A DNA stretch of 64,000 nt from NCBI RefSeq assembly GCF_019799905.1, contig NZ_JABGCI010000002.1, positions 558,001-622,000 of the forward strand. Direction: 5' to 3'. The notes beneath the pieces were generated by a model that was not told the DNA's origin, searched no databases, and saw only the letters and a list, made by a program, of their open reading frames with translations. Positions 45,938-54,789 of this stretch are shown here, in pieces (the stretch's first letter is position 1; every line of letters starts with the position of its first letter). Both the position numbers and the translations under genes were made by a program. This DNA is from Trujillonella endophytica. Its GTDB lineage: Bacteria > Actinomycetota > Actinomycetes > Mycobacteriales > Geodermatophilaceae.

Positions 45938-47034
45938 GGGCCGACCCCCGCCGGCACGGGCAGCGCGTCGAGCACCGCCCGCGCGGCGGCTCCGGTGGGC
46001 GTGCGGGGCCCGATCGGCGGCGGTTCACCCCGCTCCGCCCTCGGGACCGCCGACCGGTCGTGGGCGAGCTCGGCGAGCACCGGCAGCCCGACCACGCCGG
46101 CGACCTCCGCGGCGGCCAGCCCCCCGGGGATCCGGCGCACGACCGAGTGCGCCGCCCGCCACGGCGAGGGAGAGCCGCTGGGATCGCCGTCCACCAGGGC
46201 ACGGGCCGCGCACGCGGCGCGCACCCGGGCGGGCACCACCAGCACCGCGAGATCGGCGTCGGCGAGCACCGCCTCGACGAACGCGGTCCCGGCCGGCCCC
46301 GGACCGCGCGGCAGGTCGACGACCACGGGCCAGCCGGCCGAGCGGCCGGCCTCCACCACGGCCGCGACCGCCTCCGGCGGCGGCCACGCCGGCGCCGACC
46401 GGGACGCGGCGAGGACGCCGACCCCACCGACCGTGGGCAGCGCCGCCATCACCGCCTCGCCCGAGACCCGGCCGCGCAGGCCGTCGAGGTCCGGCCACCG
46501 CAGCCCGTCGACGCCCTCCGCCCCCACGAGCAGGTCCAGACCGCCGCCGAAGGCGTCCCCGTCGACCAGCAGGGCGCCCCGGCCGGCCGCGGCCGCGGTC
46601 AACGCCACCGCGGCTGCCAGCGTGCTCGCCCCCGCACCCCCGCAGGCACCACCCACGACGACGAGCCGGCCACGCTCCACCGGGTCGCGCAGAGCCGACC
46701 CCGCCCGCTGCAGCACCCACGCCTCGTCGCCGGGCAGGACCGCCACCCGCTCGGCGCCCAGCTCGACCGCGGCCGCCCAGCCGGCGGCCGGCAGGTCGGC
46801 GCGCGCGACCACCACGACACCCGGCCGGCGCGGCAGCGCGCGGACCGCAGCGGTCGCCAGGGCGTCGGCGCCGAGCAGCACCAGGGGCGCCTCCCGGTGC
46901 GCCCGCCGCAGCGCCGGGCCGGCGGTGGCGACCTCCGGCTCGGCACCGGCGGCGGCCAGGAGCCGGAGGGACTCGTCGAGCAGCTCCTCGTCGGCGCTCA
47001 CGAGCAGGGGGCGGGCACGGGTGGAGGCAGGCAC
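45934..47034 (-). CDS. ssd: CpaE/Ssd-like MinD-family protein with degenerate P-loop
   Basis: A 366-residue protein. The N-terminal part resembles a receiver-like domain (PLLVSADEELLDESLRLLAAAG). The MinD-like part has VVVGGACGGAGASTLAAAVALTA: the Walker motif lacks the usual Lys (GGAGAST in place of GGxGKT). LLVDGDAFGGGLDLLVG and WPVVVDLPRG follow. The mycobacterial counterpart (Ssd) affects septation and stress responses. It is the first gene of the Tad operon and likely positions the machine. The GTG 47032-47034 start has only weak ribosome binding. Confidence 0.87.
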   Translation of the reverse strand: MPASTRARPLLVSADEELLDESLRLLAAAGAEPEVATAGPALRRAHREAPLVLLGADALATAAVRALPRRPGVVVVARADLPAAGWAAAVELGAERVAVLPGDEAWVLQRAGSALRDPVERGRLVVVGGACGGAGASTLAAAVALTAAAAGRGALLVDGDAFGGGLDLLVGAEGVDGLRWPDLDGLRGRVSGEAVMAALPTVGGVGVLAASRSAPAWPPPEAVAAVVEAGRSAGWPVVVDLPRGPGPAGTAFVEAVLADADLAVLVVPARVRAACAARALVDGDPSGSPSPWRAAHSVVRRIPGGLAAAEVAGVVGLPVLAELAHDRSAVPRAERGEPPPIGPRTPTGAAARAVLDALPVPAGVGP

Positions 47035-47146
47035 CCGGCCAGCTCACGGCGGACGCGGAGGGGACACGAGGGGCCGGAGGGATCTGTGGATGACCCGAAC
47101 GGGTGTGGACAGCGGCATGGCCCCCGTCACACCCCGGGCCTCCCCT

Positions 47147-47152
47147 TACAGT
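47147..47152 (+). promoter_or_regulatory. -10 element of leaderless HAD gene
   Basis: TACAGT ends eight bases before GTG 47161, with no ribosome site between, consistent with transcription starting at the initiation codon. Confidence 0.5.
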
Positions 47153-47160
47153 CGTGAACC

Positions 47161-48018
47161 GTGACCCGCGCAGCGGCGTTCTTCGACCTGGACAAGACGA
47201 TCATCGCCAAGTCCAGCACCCTGGCCTTCGGCCGTCCCTTCTTCGCGGGCGGGCTGATCAACCGCCGCACCGTGCTCAAGGGCGCCTACGCCCAGTTCGT
47301 CTTCTCCCTCGCCGGCGCCGACGCCGACCAGATGGAGCGGATGCGCGCGCAGATCACGCGGATGTGCACCGGGTGGGACGTCGCGACCGTGCACGAGATC
47401 GTCCGCGAGACGATCCACGAGATCGTCGACCCGCTGGTCTACGCCGAGGCGGCCGACCTGATCGAGGAGCATCGGGCCGCCGGCCGGGAGATCGTCATCG
47501 TCTCCAGCAGCGGCGCCGAGATGGTGGAGCCGATCGGCGAGATGCTGGGCGCCGACCGGGTGGTCGCCACCCGGATGGTGACCGAGGACGGCCGCTACAC
47601 CGGCGAGATCGACTTCTACGCCTACGCGGAGAACAAGGCGGCCGCGATGCGGGAGGTGGCCGCCGAGAGCGGCTACGACCTGGCCGACTGCTATGCCTAC
47701 AGCGACTCGATCACCGACCTGCCGATGCTCTCGGCCGTCGGCCACCCGACGGCGGTCAACCCCGACCGCGGCCTGCGCAAGGCGGCGGCCGAGCGAGGTT
47801 GGCCGGTCCTGATCTTCAACCGTCCGGTGTCGATGCGCTCGCGCTTCGCCGTCCCGACGGCCCCAGTCGTGACCGGGGCCGCGATGGGCGTGGGCGCGGC
47901 GGTCGTGGGCCTGGCCTGGTACGCCCGCCGGCGGGCGCTGCGCGAGGCGGCCGGCCCGCTCACGCCGGCCCCTGCCCCGGCACCCGTGCCCGGACGACGG
48001 CGTCACCGCGGCGCCTGA
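47161..48018 (+). CDS. HAD-superfamily subclass IB phosphatase with C-terminal membrane anchor
   Basis: A 285-residue SerB-like hydrolase. HAD motif I is AAFFDLDKTIIAKSST, motif II IVIVSSSGAEMVEP, the Lys of motif III sits in AYAENKAAAMRE, and motif IV is CYAYSDSITDLPMLSAVGHPTAVNPD. A membrane helix near 235-255 (VVTGAAMGVGAAVVGLAWYA) and a basic tail follow, so it is probably membrane-attached on the cytoplasmic side. The substrate is unknown; relatives act on phosphoserine or lipid-linked phosphates. It is divergent from the Tad operon, as Rv3661 is in mycobacteria. Confidence 0.9.
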   Translation: MTRAAAFFDLDKTIIAKSSTLAFGRPFFAGGLINRRTVLKGAYAQFVFSLAGADADQMERMRAQITRMCTGWDVATVHEIVRETIHEIVDPLVYAEAADLIEEHRAAGREIVIVSSSGAEMVEPIGEMLGADRVVATRMVTEDGRYTGEIDFYAYAENKAAAMREVAAESGYDLADCYAYSDSITDLPMLSAVGHPTAVNPDRGLRKAAAERGWPVLIFNRPVSMRSRFAVPTAPVVTGAAMGVGAAVVGLAWYARRRALREAAGPLTPAPAPAPVPGRRRHRGA

Positions 48019-48059
48019 CCCGCCGCTCCGCCGACGGACCCGAGCCGGATCGGCGCCGG

Positions 48060-48845
48060 TCAGCCGCGCAGGATCGCCTCGGCCACGGCCAGACCCTCGA
48101 CCGCGCCGTGCTCGGTCGCCCGGCAGCAGTGCACCAGCCACCCGGCCACGCCCTCGGGGTCGCCCGAGGCATACCCGGCCAGCGCCTGGGCGTAGGCCTC
48201 CCGCCCCAGTTCGGCGAACCCGACCTCGGGCACGGAGACGGCCTTGGGGTCCAGCCCGCGGCCGATGCCGGTGAGCCGCCCGGCGGCACGGGCCACCACG
48301 CCGTCGGCGGTGCCGAAGGGAGCCAGTGCCGCCAGCTCCCCGTGCACCAGCCCGGCGACGAGGACGGCGGGCACCGTGCTGGTGCCGGTGACCAGGGCGA
48401 ACAACCCCGACAGCCGCGGGCCCGCGTGCGGCTGCGGCCGCCCGAGGTCCCCCGGGTCGACGAGGTCAGCGGCCGCGAGCGCGTGCAGCCGGGCCAGCAC
48501 CTGCCCGGGCGCCCGCGACCAGGTCTCGACGAGCGAGCCCAGCGCCACCGAGGCGCGCAACGCGCCCTGCACGACCGGGTCGTCGACCCCGCCGGCCCGG
48601 ACGTCGGCCAGGGGGACGTCCACGCCCTCCAGCGCCGCCGACGCCCGCGCGCCCCGCAGCGCGGACTCGGCGCTCACCTCCGCAGACCGGTTGCGCATGA
48701 GCCGGTGCCGCAGCAGCCGGTCGATCGCCGCCCGGGCCCCGTCGGCGGCGTCGCGCACCCCCGGCAGCTCCAGCAGCGGGGCCAGCGGGTCGGGCGCGGT
48801 GGGACGCGGAGCGGGGGCAGCACCGGGGCGGACGGGGATGGTCAC
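48060..48845 (-). CDS. Degenerate Fic-fold protein with intact inhibitory motif
   Basis: A 261-residue protein often labelled vaguely 'oxidoreductase' in databases. A Fic layout can be read. S69-A-A-L-E73-G74 fits the inhibitory [S/T]xxxE[G/N] motif. The helix-loop AGLVHGELAALAPFGTADGV aligns with the Fic core, where the canonical HPFxxGNGRxxR becomes A175-P-F-x-x-A-D-G-V-x-x-R186. The catalytic His, the GN pair and the first Arg are lost, so AMP transfer is unlikely. GTG 48843-48845 is chosen for the TACCGT box seven bases upstream. It is convergent with the HAD gene and divergent from cobC. Function unknown. Confidence 0.75.
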   Translation of the reverse strand: MTIPVRPGAAPAPRPTAPDPLAPLLELPGVRDAADGARAAIDRLLRHRLMRNRSAEVSAESALRGARASAALEGVDVPLADVRAGGVDDPVVQGALRASVALGSLVETWSRAPGQVLARLHALAAADLVDPGDLGRPQPHAGPRLSGLFALVTGTSTVPAVLVAGLVHGELAALAPFGTADGVVARAAGRLTGIGRGLDPKAVSVPEVGFAELGREAYAQALAGYASGDPEGVAGWLVHCCRATEHGAVEGLAVAEAILRG

Positions 48846-48852
48846 GGCGACG

Positions 48853-48858
48853 ACGGTA
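48853..48858 (-). promoter_or_regulatory. -10 element of leaderless Fic-like gene
   Basis: TACCGT on the minus strand, seven bases before GTG 48845, with no ribosome site. Confidence 0.45.
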
Positions 48859-48936
48859 CGAGTCCCCACCGGGCACGGGTCGGGGACCTCGCCCGACGAC
48901 CACGGCCGGGGCGGCGGCCGCGCTCGGGAACCCGAC

Positions 48937-48942
48937 TACGCT
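48937..48942 (+). promoter_or_regulatory. -10 element of leaderless cobC-cobU-cobS operon
   Basis: TACGCT, nine bases before ATG 48952, with no ribosome site. Confidence 0.45.
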
Positions 48943-48951
48943 GCGCCTGCC

Positions 48952-49503
48952 ATGTCCCGACCGCTCACCCTCCTGCTCGTCCGCCACGGGCAGAGCGAGT
49001 GGAACGCGGCCGGACTGCTGCAGGGCCAGTCCCCCGACGTCCCGCTGACCGACCTCGGCCACACGCAGGCCGCCACTGCCGCCCGCGAACTGGCCGGGCT
49101 GGGGCCCGGGGTCCTGGTCTCCAGCGACCTGCGCCGGGCGCTGCAGACCGCCGAGCACTGCGCCCGCGCCACGGGCCTGACGGTGAGCACCACACCGGCG
49201 CTGCGCGAGCAGGGCTACGGCGTGCTGGAGGGCCGCCCCTCCCGGGAGCTGTGGGACGTCGTGGACTGGACCGACCCGTACTGGGCGGCGGAGGGCGGCG
49301 AGAGCCTCGCCGAGCTGCACGGCCGGGTCGCGGCCTACCTCGAGCACCTCTGCGCCGAACGCCCCGCCGACGTCGTCGCGCTGGTGACGCACGGCGACAC
49401 CATCCGGGCCGCGCAGGCCGTCGCCGGTGGGCTGGGCCCGGACGCCCTGCCGGCGGTCACCCCGCACAACGGCACGGTCACGCGCCTGGAGATCTGCCGG
49501 TGA
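48952..49503 (+). CDS. cobC: Histidine phosphatase, probable alpha-ribazole phosphatase
   Basis: A 183-residue phosphoglycerate-mutase-like phosphatase. The catalytic R11-H12-G13 lies in LLLVRHGQSEWNAAGLLQG, with SSDLRRALQTAEH and the second catalytic His in VALVTHGDTIRAAQA. It begins a plus-strand operon and overlaps cobU as GTGA, so dephosphorylation of alpha-ribazole phosphate in cobalamin assembly is the best guess. A general phosphatase cannot be ruled out from sequence alone. Confidence 0.82.
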   Translation: MSRPLTLLLVRHGQSEWNAAGLLQGQSPDVPLTDLGHTQAATAARELAGLGPGVLVSSDLRRALQTAEHCARATGLTVSTTPALREQGYGVLEGRPSRELWDVVDWTDPYWAAEGGESLAELHGRVAAYLEHLCAERPADVVALVTHGDTIRAAQAVAGGLGPDALPAVTPHNGTVTRLEICR

Positions 49504-50021
49504 GCCGGGTGCTGGTGCTGGGCGGCTCGCGGTCGGGGAAGTCCGCCCACGCGGAGTCGCTGGTCGCCGGGCGCGCCGACGTCGTGTACCTGGCAGCCTC
49601 GGCCCCGGTGCCGGACGACCCCGAGTGGGCGGCACGGATCGCCACCCATCGCGCCCGGCGACCGGCTGGCTGGACCACCCTGGAGACCACCGCGCCGAGT
49701 GACCTCCTGCGCGGCGGCACCGTGCTGGTCGACAGCGTGACCACGTGGGTGGCCGCCCTCATGGACGAGACCGGGGTCTGGACCGACGATCCCGGGGCCC
49801 CCGAGCGGCTGGCCGGCCGCTGCGACGCGCTGGTGAACGCCTGGGCGATGACCCCGGCGCACGTCGTCGCCGTGAGCGACGAGGTGGGGCTGGGCGTGGT
49901 GCCCGAGACGCGCGCCGGGCGGCTGTTCCGGGACACCCTCGGCGAGGTCAACCAGCGGCTGGCGGGCACCGCCGACGAGGTGTGGTTCGTCGTCGCCGGG
50001 CTCCCCCAGCGCCTGCGGTGA
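49500..50021 (+). CDS. cobU: Adenosylcobinamide kinase / guanylyltransferase
   Basis: A 173-residue bifunctional enzyme that phosphorylates adenosylcobinamide and adds GMP. P-loop GGSRSGKS (8-15), VVYLAASAPVPDDPEWAARIATHRARRPAGW with the guanylylated His region, VLVDSVTTWVAAL and VAVSDEVGLGVVPETRAGRLFRDTLGEVNQ are all present. The start overlaps cobC and the stop is one base before cobS. Confidence 0.95.
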   Translation: MSRVLVLGGSRSGKSAHAESLVAGRADVVYLAASAPVPDDPEWAARIATHRARRPAGWTTLETTAPSDLLRGGTVLVDSVTTWVAALMDETGVWTDDPGAPERLAGRCDALVNAWAMTPAHVVAVSDEVGLGVVPETRAGRLFRDTLGEVNQRLAGTADEVWFVVAGLPQRLR

Positions 50022-50022
50022 G

Positions 50023-50793
50023 GTGCGGGAGGTGAGGTGGACCGGGCCGCTGGAGTCCGCGGCGCTGCTGACCGTGCTGCGGGTGCCGGCCGGCGCGGCT
50101 GCGTCCGCCCGGGGGGTGCTGCCGTGGGCGCCCCTGGTCGGGCTGGTGCTGGGCGGTCTGGCCGCCGGAACCGCCGTGACCGGGACCCACCTGGTCTCCC
50201 CGCTGACCGGAGCGGTGCTCGGGGTCGCCCTGCTGGCCGCCCTCACCCGCGGCCTGCACCTCGACGGGCTGGCCGACACCGCCGACGGTCTGGGTCCGCT
50301 GCGCGGACGCGAGCGCGCGCTGCAGGTCATGAGACAGGGGGACGTCGGCCCGTTCGGGGTGCTGACCCTGGTGCTCGCGCTGCTGCTGCAGGTCGCCACG
50401 GGCGCCGCGCTGCTGGCGGTGGACGGCGGCTGGGTCGCGGTGTGGACGGCAGTGGTCGTCGCCCGGCTGGCGATGACCCGCTCCGGGCTGCCCGGCGTGC
50501 CCACGGCCGAGGGGTCGTCACTCGGGAGGGCCGTGGCAGGCACGGTGTCGGTGCCCTGGCTGGCCGGGTGGCTCGCGGCCACCGCCCTGCTCGCCGGCGG
50601 CGCGGCCTGGCTGGTGACCGGGCCGGACGGGGCCTGGCGCATGCTCGTGTCCGCCGCCGCAGGGCTGCTCGCAGCCGAGGTGCTGCGGGCACGTGCGAGC
50701 GCCCGGCTGGGCGGGGTGAACGGGGACGTGATGGGCGCGATGGGCGAGACGGCGGCGACCGTCGTGCTGCTGGTCGCCGCCGTCCTCGTCTAG
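50023..50793 (+). CDS. cobS: Adenosylcobinamide-GDP ribazoletransferase (cobalamin synthase)
   Basis: A 256-residue polytopic membrane enzyme joining adenosylcobinamide-GDP with alpha-ribazole to finish cobalamin. The metal/substrate motif LHLDGLADTADGLGPL and RQGDVGPFGVL are intact, followed by hydrophobic helices and GGVNGDVMGAMGETAATVVLLVA at the end. GTG 50023 is used; GTG 50032 is an alternative. It is the last gene of the cobC-cobU-cobS unit. Confidence 0.94.
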   Translation: MREVRWTGPLESAALLTVLRVPAGAAASARGVLPWAPLVGLVLGGLAAGTAVTGTHLVSPLTGAVLGVALLAALTRGLHLDGLADTADGLGPLRGRERALQVMRQGDVGPFGVLTLVLALLLQVATGAALLAVDGGWVAVWTAVVVARLAMTRSGLPGVPTAEGSSLGRAVAGTVSVPWLAGWLAATALLAGGAAWLVTGPDGAWRMLVSAAAGLLAAEVLRARASARLGGVNGDVMGAMGETAATVVLLVAAVLV

Positions 50794-50842
50794 CCGCCCC
50801 CACCCGGTCCCGGCACGAGCGCCGGCGGCAGGGGTTCCCTCG

Positions 50843-51049
50843 TCAGCGGCGGCGGAGGAGTCCGCTCACCAGTCCGCCGAGGCCACCGGCGGCCGGCGTC
50901 CCCGCGCGTCCCCGGGTCGTCGGGCGGCCGGCGTTCATGCCGGTGGAGCGGCCCACGCCCCGCGTGGGGCGGCCCGTCGCACGGCCGCCACGGGCGGCTC
51001 CACGCGCAGCGTTCTCTGCAGTGCCCATCAGTCGGTTCAGGATGCTCAT
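50843..51049 (-). CDS. Small basic Arg/Gly-rich protein, unknown
   Basis: A 68-residue ORF with an ATG preceded at about eleven bases by GGGGGGA. Composition is dominated by Arg, Gly, Ala and Thr (ARGAARGGRATGRPTRG), with an amphipathic start (MSILNRLMGTAENAARG) and end GGLGGLVSGLLRRR. No family is recognised. It fills the gap between cobS and cobN on the cobN strand. It could be a real small nucleic-acid-binding or membrane-associated protein, or spurious. Confidence 0.4.
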   Translation of the reverse strand: MSILNRLMGTAENAARGAARGGRATGRPTRGVGRSTGMNAGRPTTRGRAGTPAAGGLGGLVSGLLRRR

Positions 51050-51132
51050 GGGTCGTTGGTTCCCCCCGTCGCCGTCGGCTACCCGTCGCCCCGGTGGCTT
51101 CTCGGCGTGGCGTGACTCTCCGTCACGAGAGG

Positions 51133-54100
51133 TCAGGCGGAAGCACCCTGCTGAGCGGGCGTCTCGCCACCCTCCAGGTCACCCTCCGTGTCGAGGTACG
51201 CCTGCCGGAGCTCGGCGAGCAGCGCCGGATCCGGCTGCGCCCACATCCCGCGGTCGACCGCCTCGAGCAGCCGCTCGGCGATGCCGTGCAGCGCCCACGG
51301 GTTGGACTGCTCGAAGAACGCCCGCTGCTCGGGGTCGAGCACGTAGGTCTCGGTGAGCTTCTCGTACATCCAGTCGTCGACGACGCCGGTCGTGGCGTCG
51401 TAGCCGAACAGGTAGTCCACCGTCGCGGCCAGCTCGAACGCGCCCTTGTAGCCGTGCCGGCGCATGGCCGCGAGCCACTTCGGGTTGACCACCCGGGCAC
51501 GGAAGACGCGGGCGGTCTCCTCCCCCAGCGAGCGGGTGCGCACCGACTCCGGCCGGGTCGAGTCGCCGATGTAGGCCCGCGGCGCGGTCCCGGTCAACGC
51601 GCGGACCGTCGCGACCATCCCGCCGTGGTACTGGAAGTAGTCGTCGGAGTCGGCGATGTCGTGCTCGCGGGTGTCGACGTTCTTGGCCGCCACGGCGATC
51701 CTCCGGTAGGCCGCCTCCATGTCCGGCCGCGCCTGCACGCCGTCCAGGTCCCGGCCGTAGGCGTAGCCGCCCCACACCGCGTAGACCTCGGCGAGGTCGG
51801 CGTCCCCGCGCCAGTTCCGGCTGTCGATCAGCGACAGCAGCCCGGCCCCGTACGCGCCGGGTTTGGAGCCGAAGACCCGGGTGGTCGCCCGGCGGCGGTC
51901 GCCGTGGGTGGCCAGGTCGGCGTCGACGTGGGCACGCACGAAGTTCTCGTCGTCGGCCTCCGCGGTCAGCCCTGCCACCAGGGTCACCGCGTCGTCGAGC
52001 ATCGTCACCACGTGCGGGAAGGCGTCCCGGAAGAAGCCGCTGATCCGCACGGTGACGTCGATGCGCGGCCGGCCGAGCTCGTCGAGCGGGATCGGTTCGA
52101 GGCCGGTGACCCGGCGGGAGGCGTCGTCCCACACCGGCCGGACGCCGAGGAGCGCGAGCACCTCGGCGACGTCGTCCCCGGAGGTGCGCATCGCCGACGT
52201 CCCCCACACCGAGAGCCCGACCGACCGCGGGTACTCCCCCGTGTCGGCCAGGTAGCGCGCCACCAGCGACTCGGCCATCGCCTGCCCGGTCTCCCAGGCC
52301 AGCCGCGAGGGCACCGCGCGCGGGTCGACCGAGTAGAAGTTCCGGCCGGTCGGCAGCACGTTGACCAGCCCGCGCAGGGGGGACCCCGACGGCCCGGCCG
52401 GCACGTAGCCGCCGTCGAGGGCGTGCAGGGTGGCGTCGAGCTCGTCGGTGGTGCGGGCCAGTCGCGGCACGACCTCGTCGACGGCGAACCGCAGCACGGC
52501 CGCCACCGCCTCGTCGTCGCGTCCGAGCACGGAACGGACGACGTCGGGGACGGCGGAGGAGGTCCAGCCGGCCGACTCCATCCCCGACACCAGCCCGTGC
52601 GCCAACTCCTCGACGGCGTCGGTCGCCCGCAGGCCCGCCGTTCCGTCCTCGGTCAGGCCGAGCGCCTCCCGCAGGCCGGGCAGCGCCACCTGACCACCCC
52701 AGATCTGCCGCGCCCGCAGCATCGCCAGCACCAGGCCGACCCGGTCGTCCCCGACAGGCGGCGAGCCGAGCACGTGCAGGCCGTCGCGGATCTGCGAGTC
52801 CTTGATCTCGCAGAGCCACCCGTCGACGTGCAGGATCATCTCGTCGAAGTGCTCGTCCTCCGGGCGCTCGTTCAGCCCCAGGTCGGAGTCGAGCTTCGCG
52901 GCCTGCAGCAGCGTCCAGATCTGCGCCCGGACCGCCGGGAGCTTCGCCGGGTCCATCGCCGCGACGTTGGCGTGCTCGTCGAGCAGCTGCTCCAGCCGGG
53001 CGATGTCGCCGTAGGTCTCGGCGCGGGCCATCGGCGGCACCATGTGGTCGACCAGCGTGGCGTGCGCGCGGCGCTTGGCCTGTGAGCCCTCGCCCGGGTC
53101 GTTGACCAGGAACGGGTAGACCAGCGGCAGGTCGCCGATCGCGGCGTCGGGGGCGCAGGACGCCGACAGCCCCACGGTCTTGCCCGGCAGCCACTCCATG
53201 TTGCCGTGCTTGCCGACGTGCACCAGCGCGTGCGCCCCGAACACCGACCGCAGCCACCAGTAGGCGGCGAGGTAGTGGTGCGAGGGCGGTAGATCGGGGT
53301 CGTGGTAGATCGCGATGGGGTTCTCGCCGAAGCCGCGCGGCGGCTGCACCATGACGACGACGTTCCCGGCGCGCAGGGCGGCGAAGACGATCGAGTCGTC
53401 GGTCTCGTCGACGAACAGCGAGCCCGGCGGCTGTCCCCAGTGCTCGACCATCGCCGCGCGCAGGTCCTCGGGCAGCGTCTCGAAGAACGCCCGGTACTCC
53501 GCCGCGGCGATCCGCACCGGCTGGCCCGACAGCTGCTCGGAGGTCAGCCAGTCGGCGTCCTGCCCACCGGCGGCGATCAGCGCGTGCACCAGCGCGTCAC
53601 CGTCGAGGTCGGCGACGCCGGGCAGCGCGCCGGGCCCGTCGAACGGGCCGATGTCGTAGCCGGCGCCGGACATCGCGGCCAGCAGCCGCACCACCGACGC
53701 GGGGGTGTCCAGGCCGACCGCGTTGCCGATCCGGGAGTGCTTGGTCGGGTAGGCCGACAGCATCACGACGATCCGCCGCTCGGCCGGCGGGGTGTGCCGC
53801 AGCCGGGCGTGCGCGATCGCGGTGCCGGCCACGCGGGCCGCCCGCTCGGGGTCGGCGACGTAGGTGGTCAGCCCGTCCTCGTCGGTCTCCTTGAACGAGA
53901 ACGGCACGCTGATCAACCGGCCGTCGAACTCGGGGATGGCGACCTGGTTGCCGACGTCGAGCGGGGAGAGCCCGTCGTCGTCGGTCAGCCACTCCTCGCG
54001 GGAGCGGGTCAGGCACAGACCCTGGATCACGGGGACGTCCAGCGAGGCGAGCGCACCGACGTCCCAGGCGCCGTCGTCCCCGCCGGCCTGGGCGGTGGCC

Positions 54101-54753
54101 GGCCGGGCGCCGCCGGCGGCGAGCACGGTGACCACGAGCGCGTCGGCGCCGCGCAGGGTCTCGAGCAGCCCGGCGTCGACCGTGCGCAGGCTGGAGGTGA
54201 AGACGGGGAGCGCCGAGCCGCCGGCGGCCTCCATCGCGGCGCAGAGGTCCTCGACGAAGGCGGTGTTCCCGGCCAGGTGGTGCGCCCGGTAGTAGAGGAC
54301 GGCGATCCGGGGCCCGACGGCGGAGGACTCCCGCTCCAGCACGCCCCACTCCGGAGCGACCGACGGCGGCTCGAAGCCCTCTCCGGTCAGCAGCACCGTG
54401 TCGGAGAGGAAGCGGTGCAGCTGGACGAGGTTGTCCGGACCGCCCTGTGCGAGGTAGCCGTGCGCCTCGGTGGCCACCCCCATCGGGACCGTGGAGAGCT
54501 CCATCAGCTCGGCGTCGGGCACCTGCTCCCCGCCGAGGACGACGACCGGCGCGGGGCCGGCGAGCAGCGGCGCGAGCATCTCCTCGTACTGGCGGCGCAC
54601 GCCGAGGATGCGGACCACGACGAGCTCGGCGCCCTCCACGAGCGCCGAGACGCCGTCCTCGCCGAGCCGGACCGGGTTGCCCAGGCGCCAGGCGGCACCG
54701 CTGGACCGGGCCGAGAGGAGGTCGGTGTCGCTGGTGGAGAGCAGGACGAACAC
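51133..54753 (-). CDS. cobN: Cobaltochelatase large subunit
   Basis: A 1206-residue H-subunit of the aerobic cobaltochelatase that inserts Co2+ into hydrogenobyrinate a,c-diamide. Family segments include AVLYYRAHHLAGNTAFVEDL, YPTKHSRIGNAVGLDTPASVVRLL, ALVHVGKHGNMEWLPGKTVGLS, the GEGSQAKRRAHATLVDHMVPPM stretch and WGTSAMRTSGDDVAEVLALLG. GTG 54751-54753 follows GAGGAC; an upstream extension would run through the riboswitch. Expression is under a cobalamin riboswitch. CobS/CobT-type AAA partner subunits are not in the window. Confidence 0.96.
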   Translation of the reverse strand: MFVLLSTSDTDLLSARSSGAAWRLGNPVRLGEDGVSALVEGAELVVVRILGVRRQYEEMLAPLLAGPAPVVVLGGEQVPDAELMELSTVPMGVATEAHGYLAQGGPDNLVQLHRFLSDTVLLTGEGFEPPSVAPEWGVLERESSAVGPRIAVLYYRAHHLAGNTAFVEDLCAAMEAAGGSALPVFTSSLRTVDAGLLETLRGADALVVTVLAAGGARPATAQAGGDDGAWDVGALASLDVPVIQGLCLTRSREEWLTDDDGLSPLDVGNQVAIPEFDGRLISVPFSFKETDEDGLTTYVADPERAARVAGTAIAHARLRHTPPAERRIVVMLSAYPTKHSRIGNAVGLDTPASVVRLLAAMSGAGYDIGPFDGPGALPGVADLDGDALVHALIAAGGQDADWLTSEQLSGQPVRIAAAEYRAFFETLPEDLRAAMVEHWGQPPGSLFVDETDDSIVFAALRAGNVVVMVQPPRGFGENPIAIYHDPDLPPSHHYLAAYWWLRSVFGAHALVHVGKHGNMEWLPGKTVGLSASCAPDAAIGDLPLVYPFLVNDPGEGSQAKRRAHATLVDHMVPPMARAETYGDIARLEQLLDEHANVAAMDPAKLPAVRAQIWTLLQAAKLDSDLGLNERPEDEHFDEMILHVDGWLCEIKDSQIRDGLHVLGSPPVGDDRVGLVLAMLRARQIWGGQVALPGLREALGLTEDGTAGLRATDAVEELAHGLVSGMESAGWTSSAVPDVVRSVLGRDDEAVAAVLRFAVDEVVPRLARTTDELDATLHALDGGYVPAGPSGSPLRGLVNVLPTGRNFYSVDPRAVPSRLAWETGQAMAESLVARYLADTGEYPRSVGLSVWGTSAMRTSGDDVAEVLALLGVRPVWDDASRRVTGLEPIPLDELGRPRIDVTVRISGFFRDAFPHVVTMLDDAVTLVAGLTAEADDENFVRAHVDADLATHGDRRRATTRVFGSKPGAYGAGLLSLIDSRNWRGDADLAEVYAVWGGYAYGRDLDGVQARPDMEAAYRRIAVAAKNVDTREHDIADSDDYFQYHGGMVATVRALTGTAPRAYIGDSTRPESVRTRSLGEETARVFRARVVNPKWLAAMRRHGYKGAFELAATVDYLFGYDATTGVVDDWMYEKLTETYVLDPEQRAFFEQSNPWALHGIAERLLEAVDRGMWAQPDPALLAELRQAYLDTEGDLEGGETPAQQGASA

Positions 54754-54789
54754 GCAGCAGTCCTCACTCGGGGTCCGCGCCCCGGGTCG

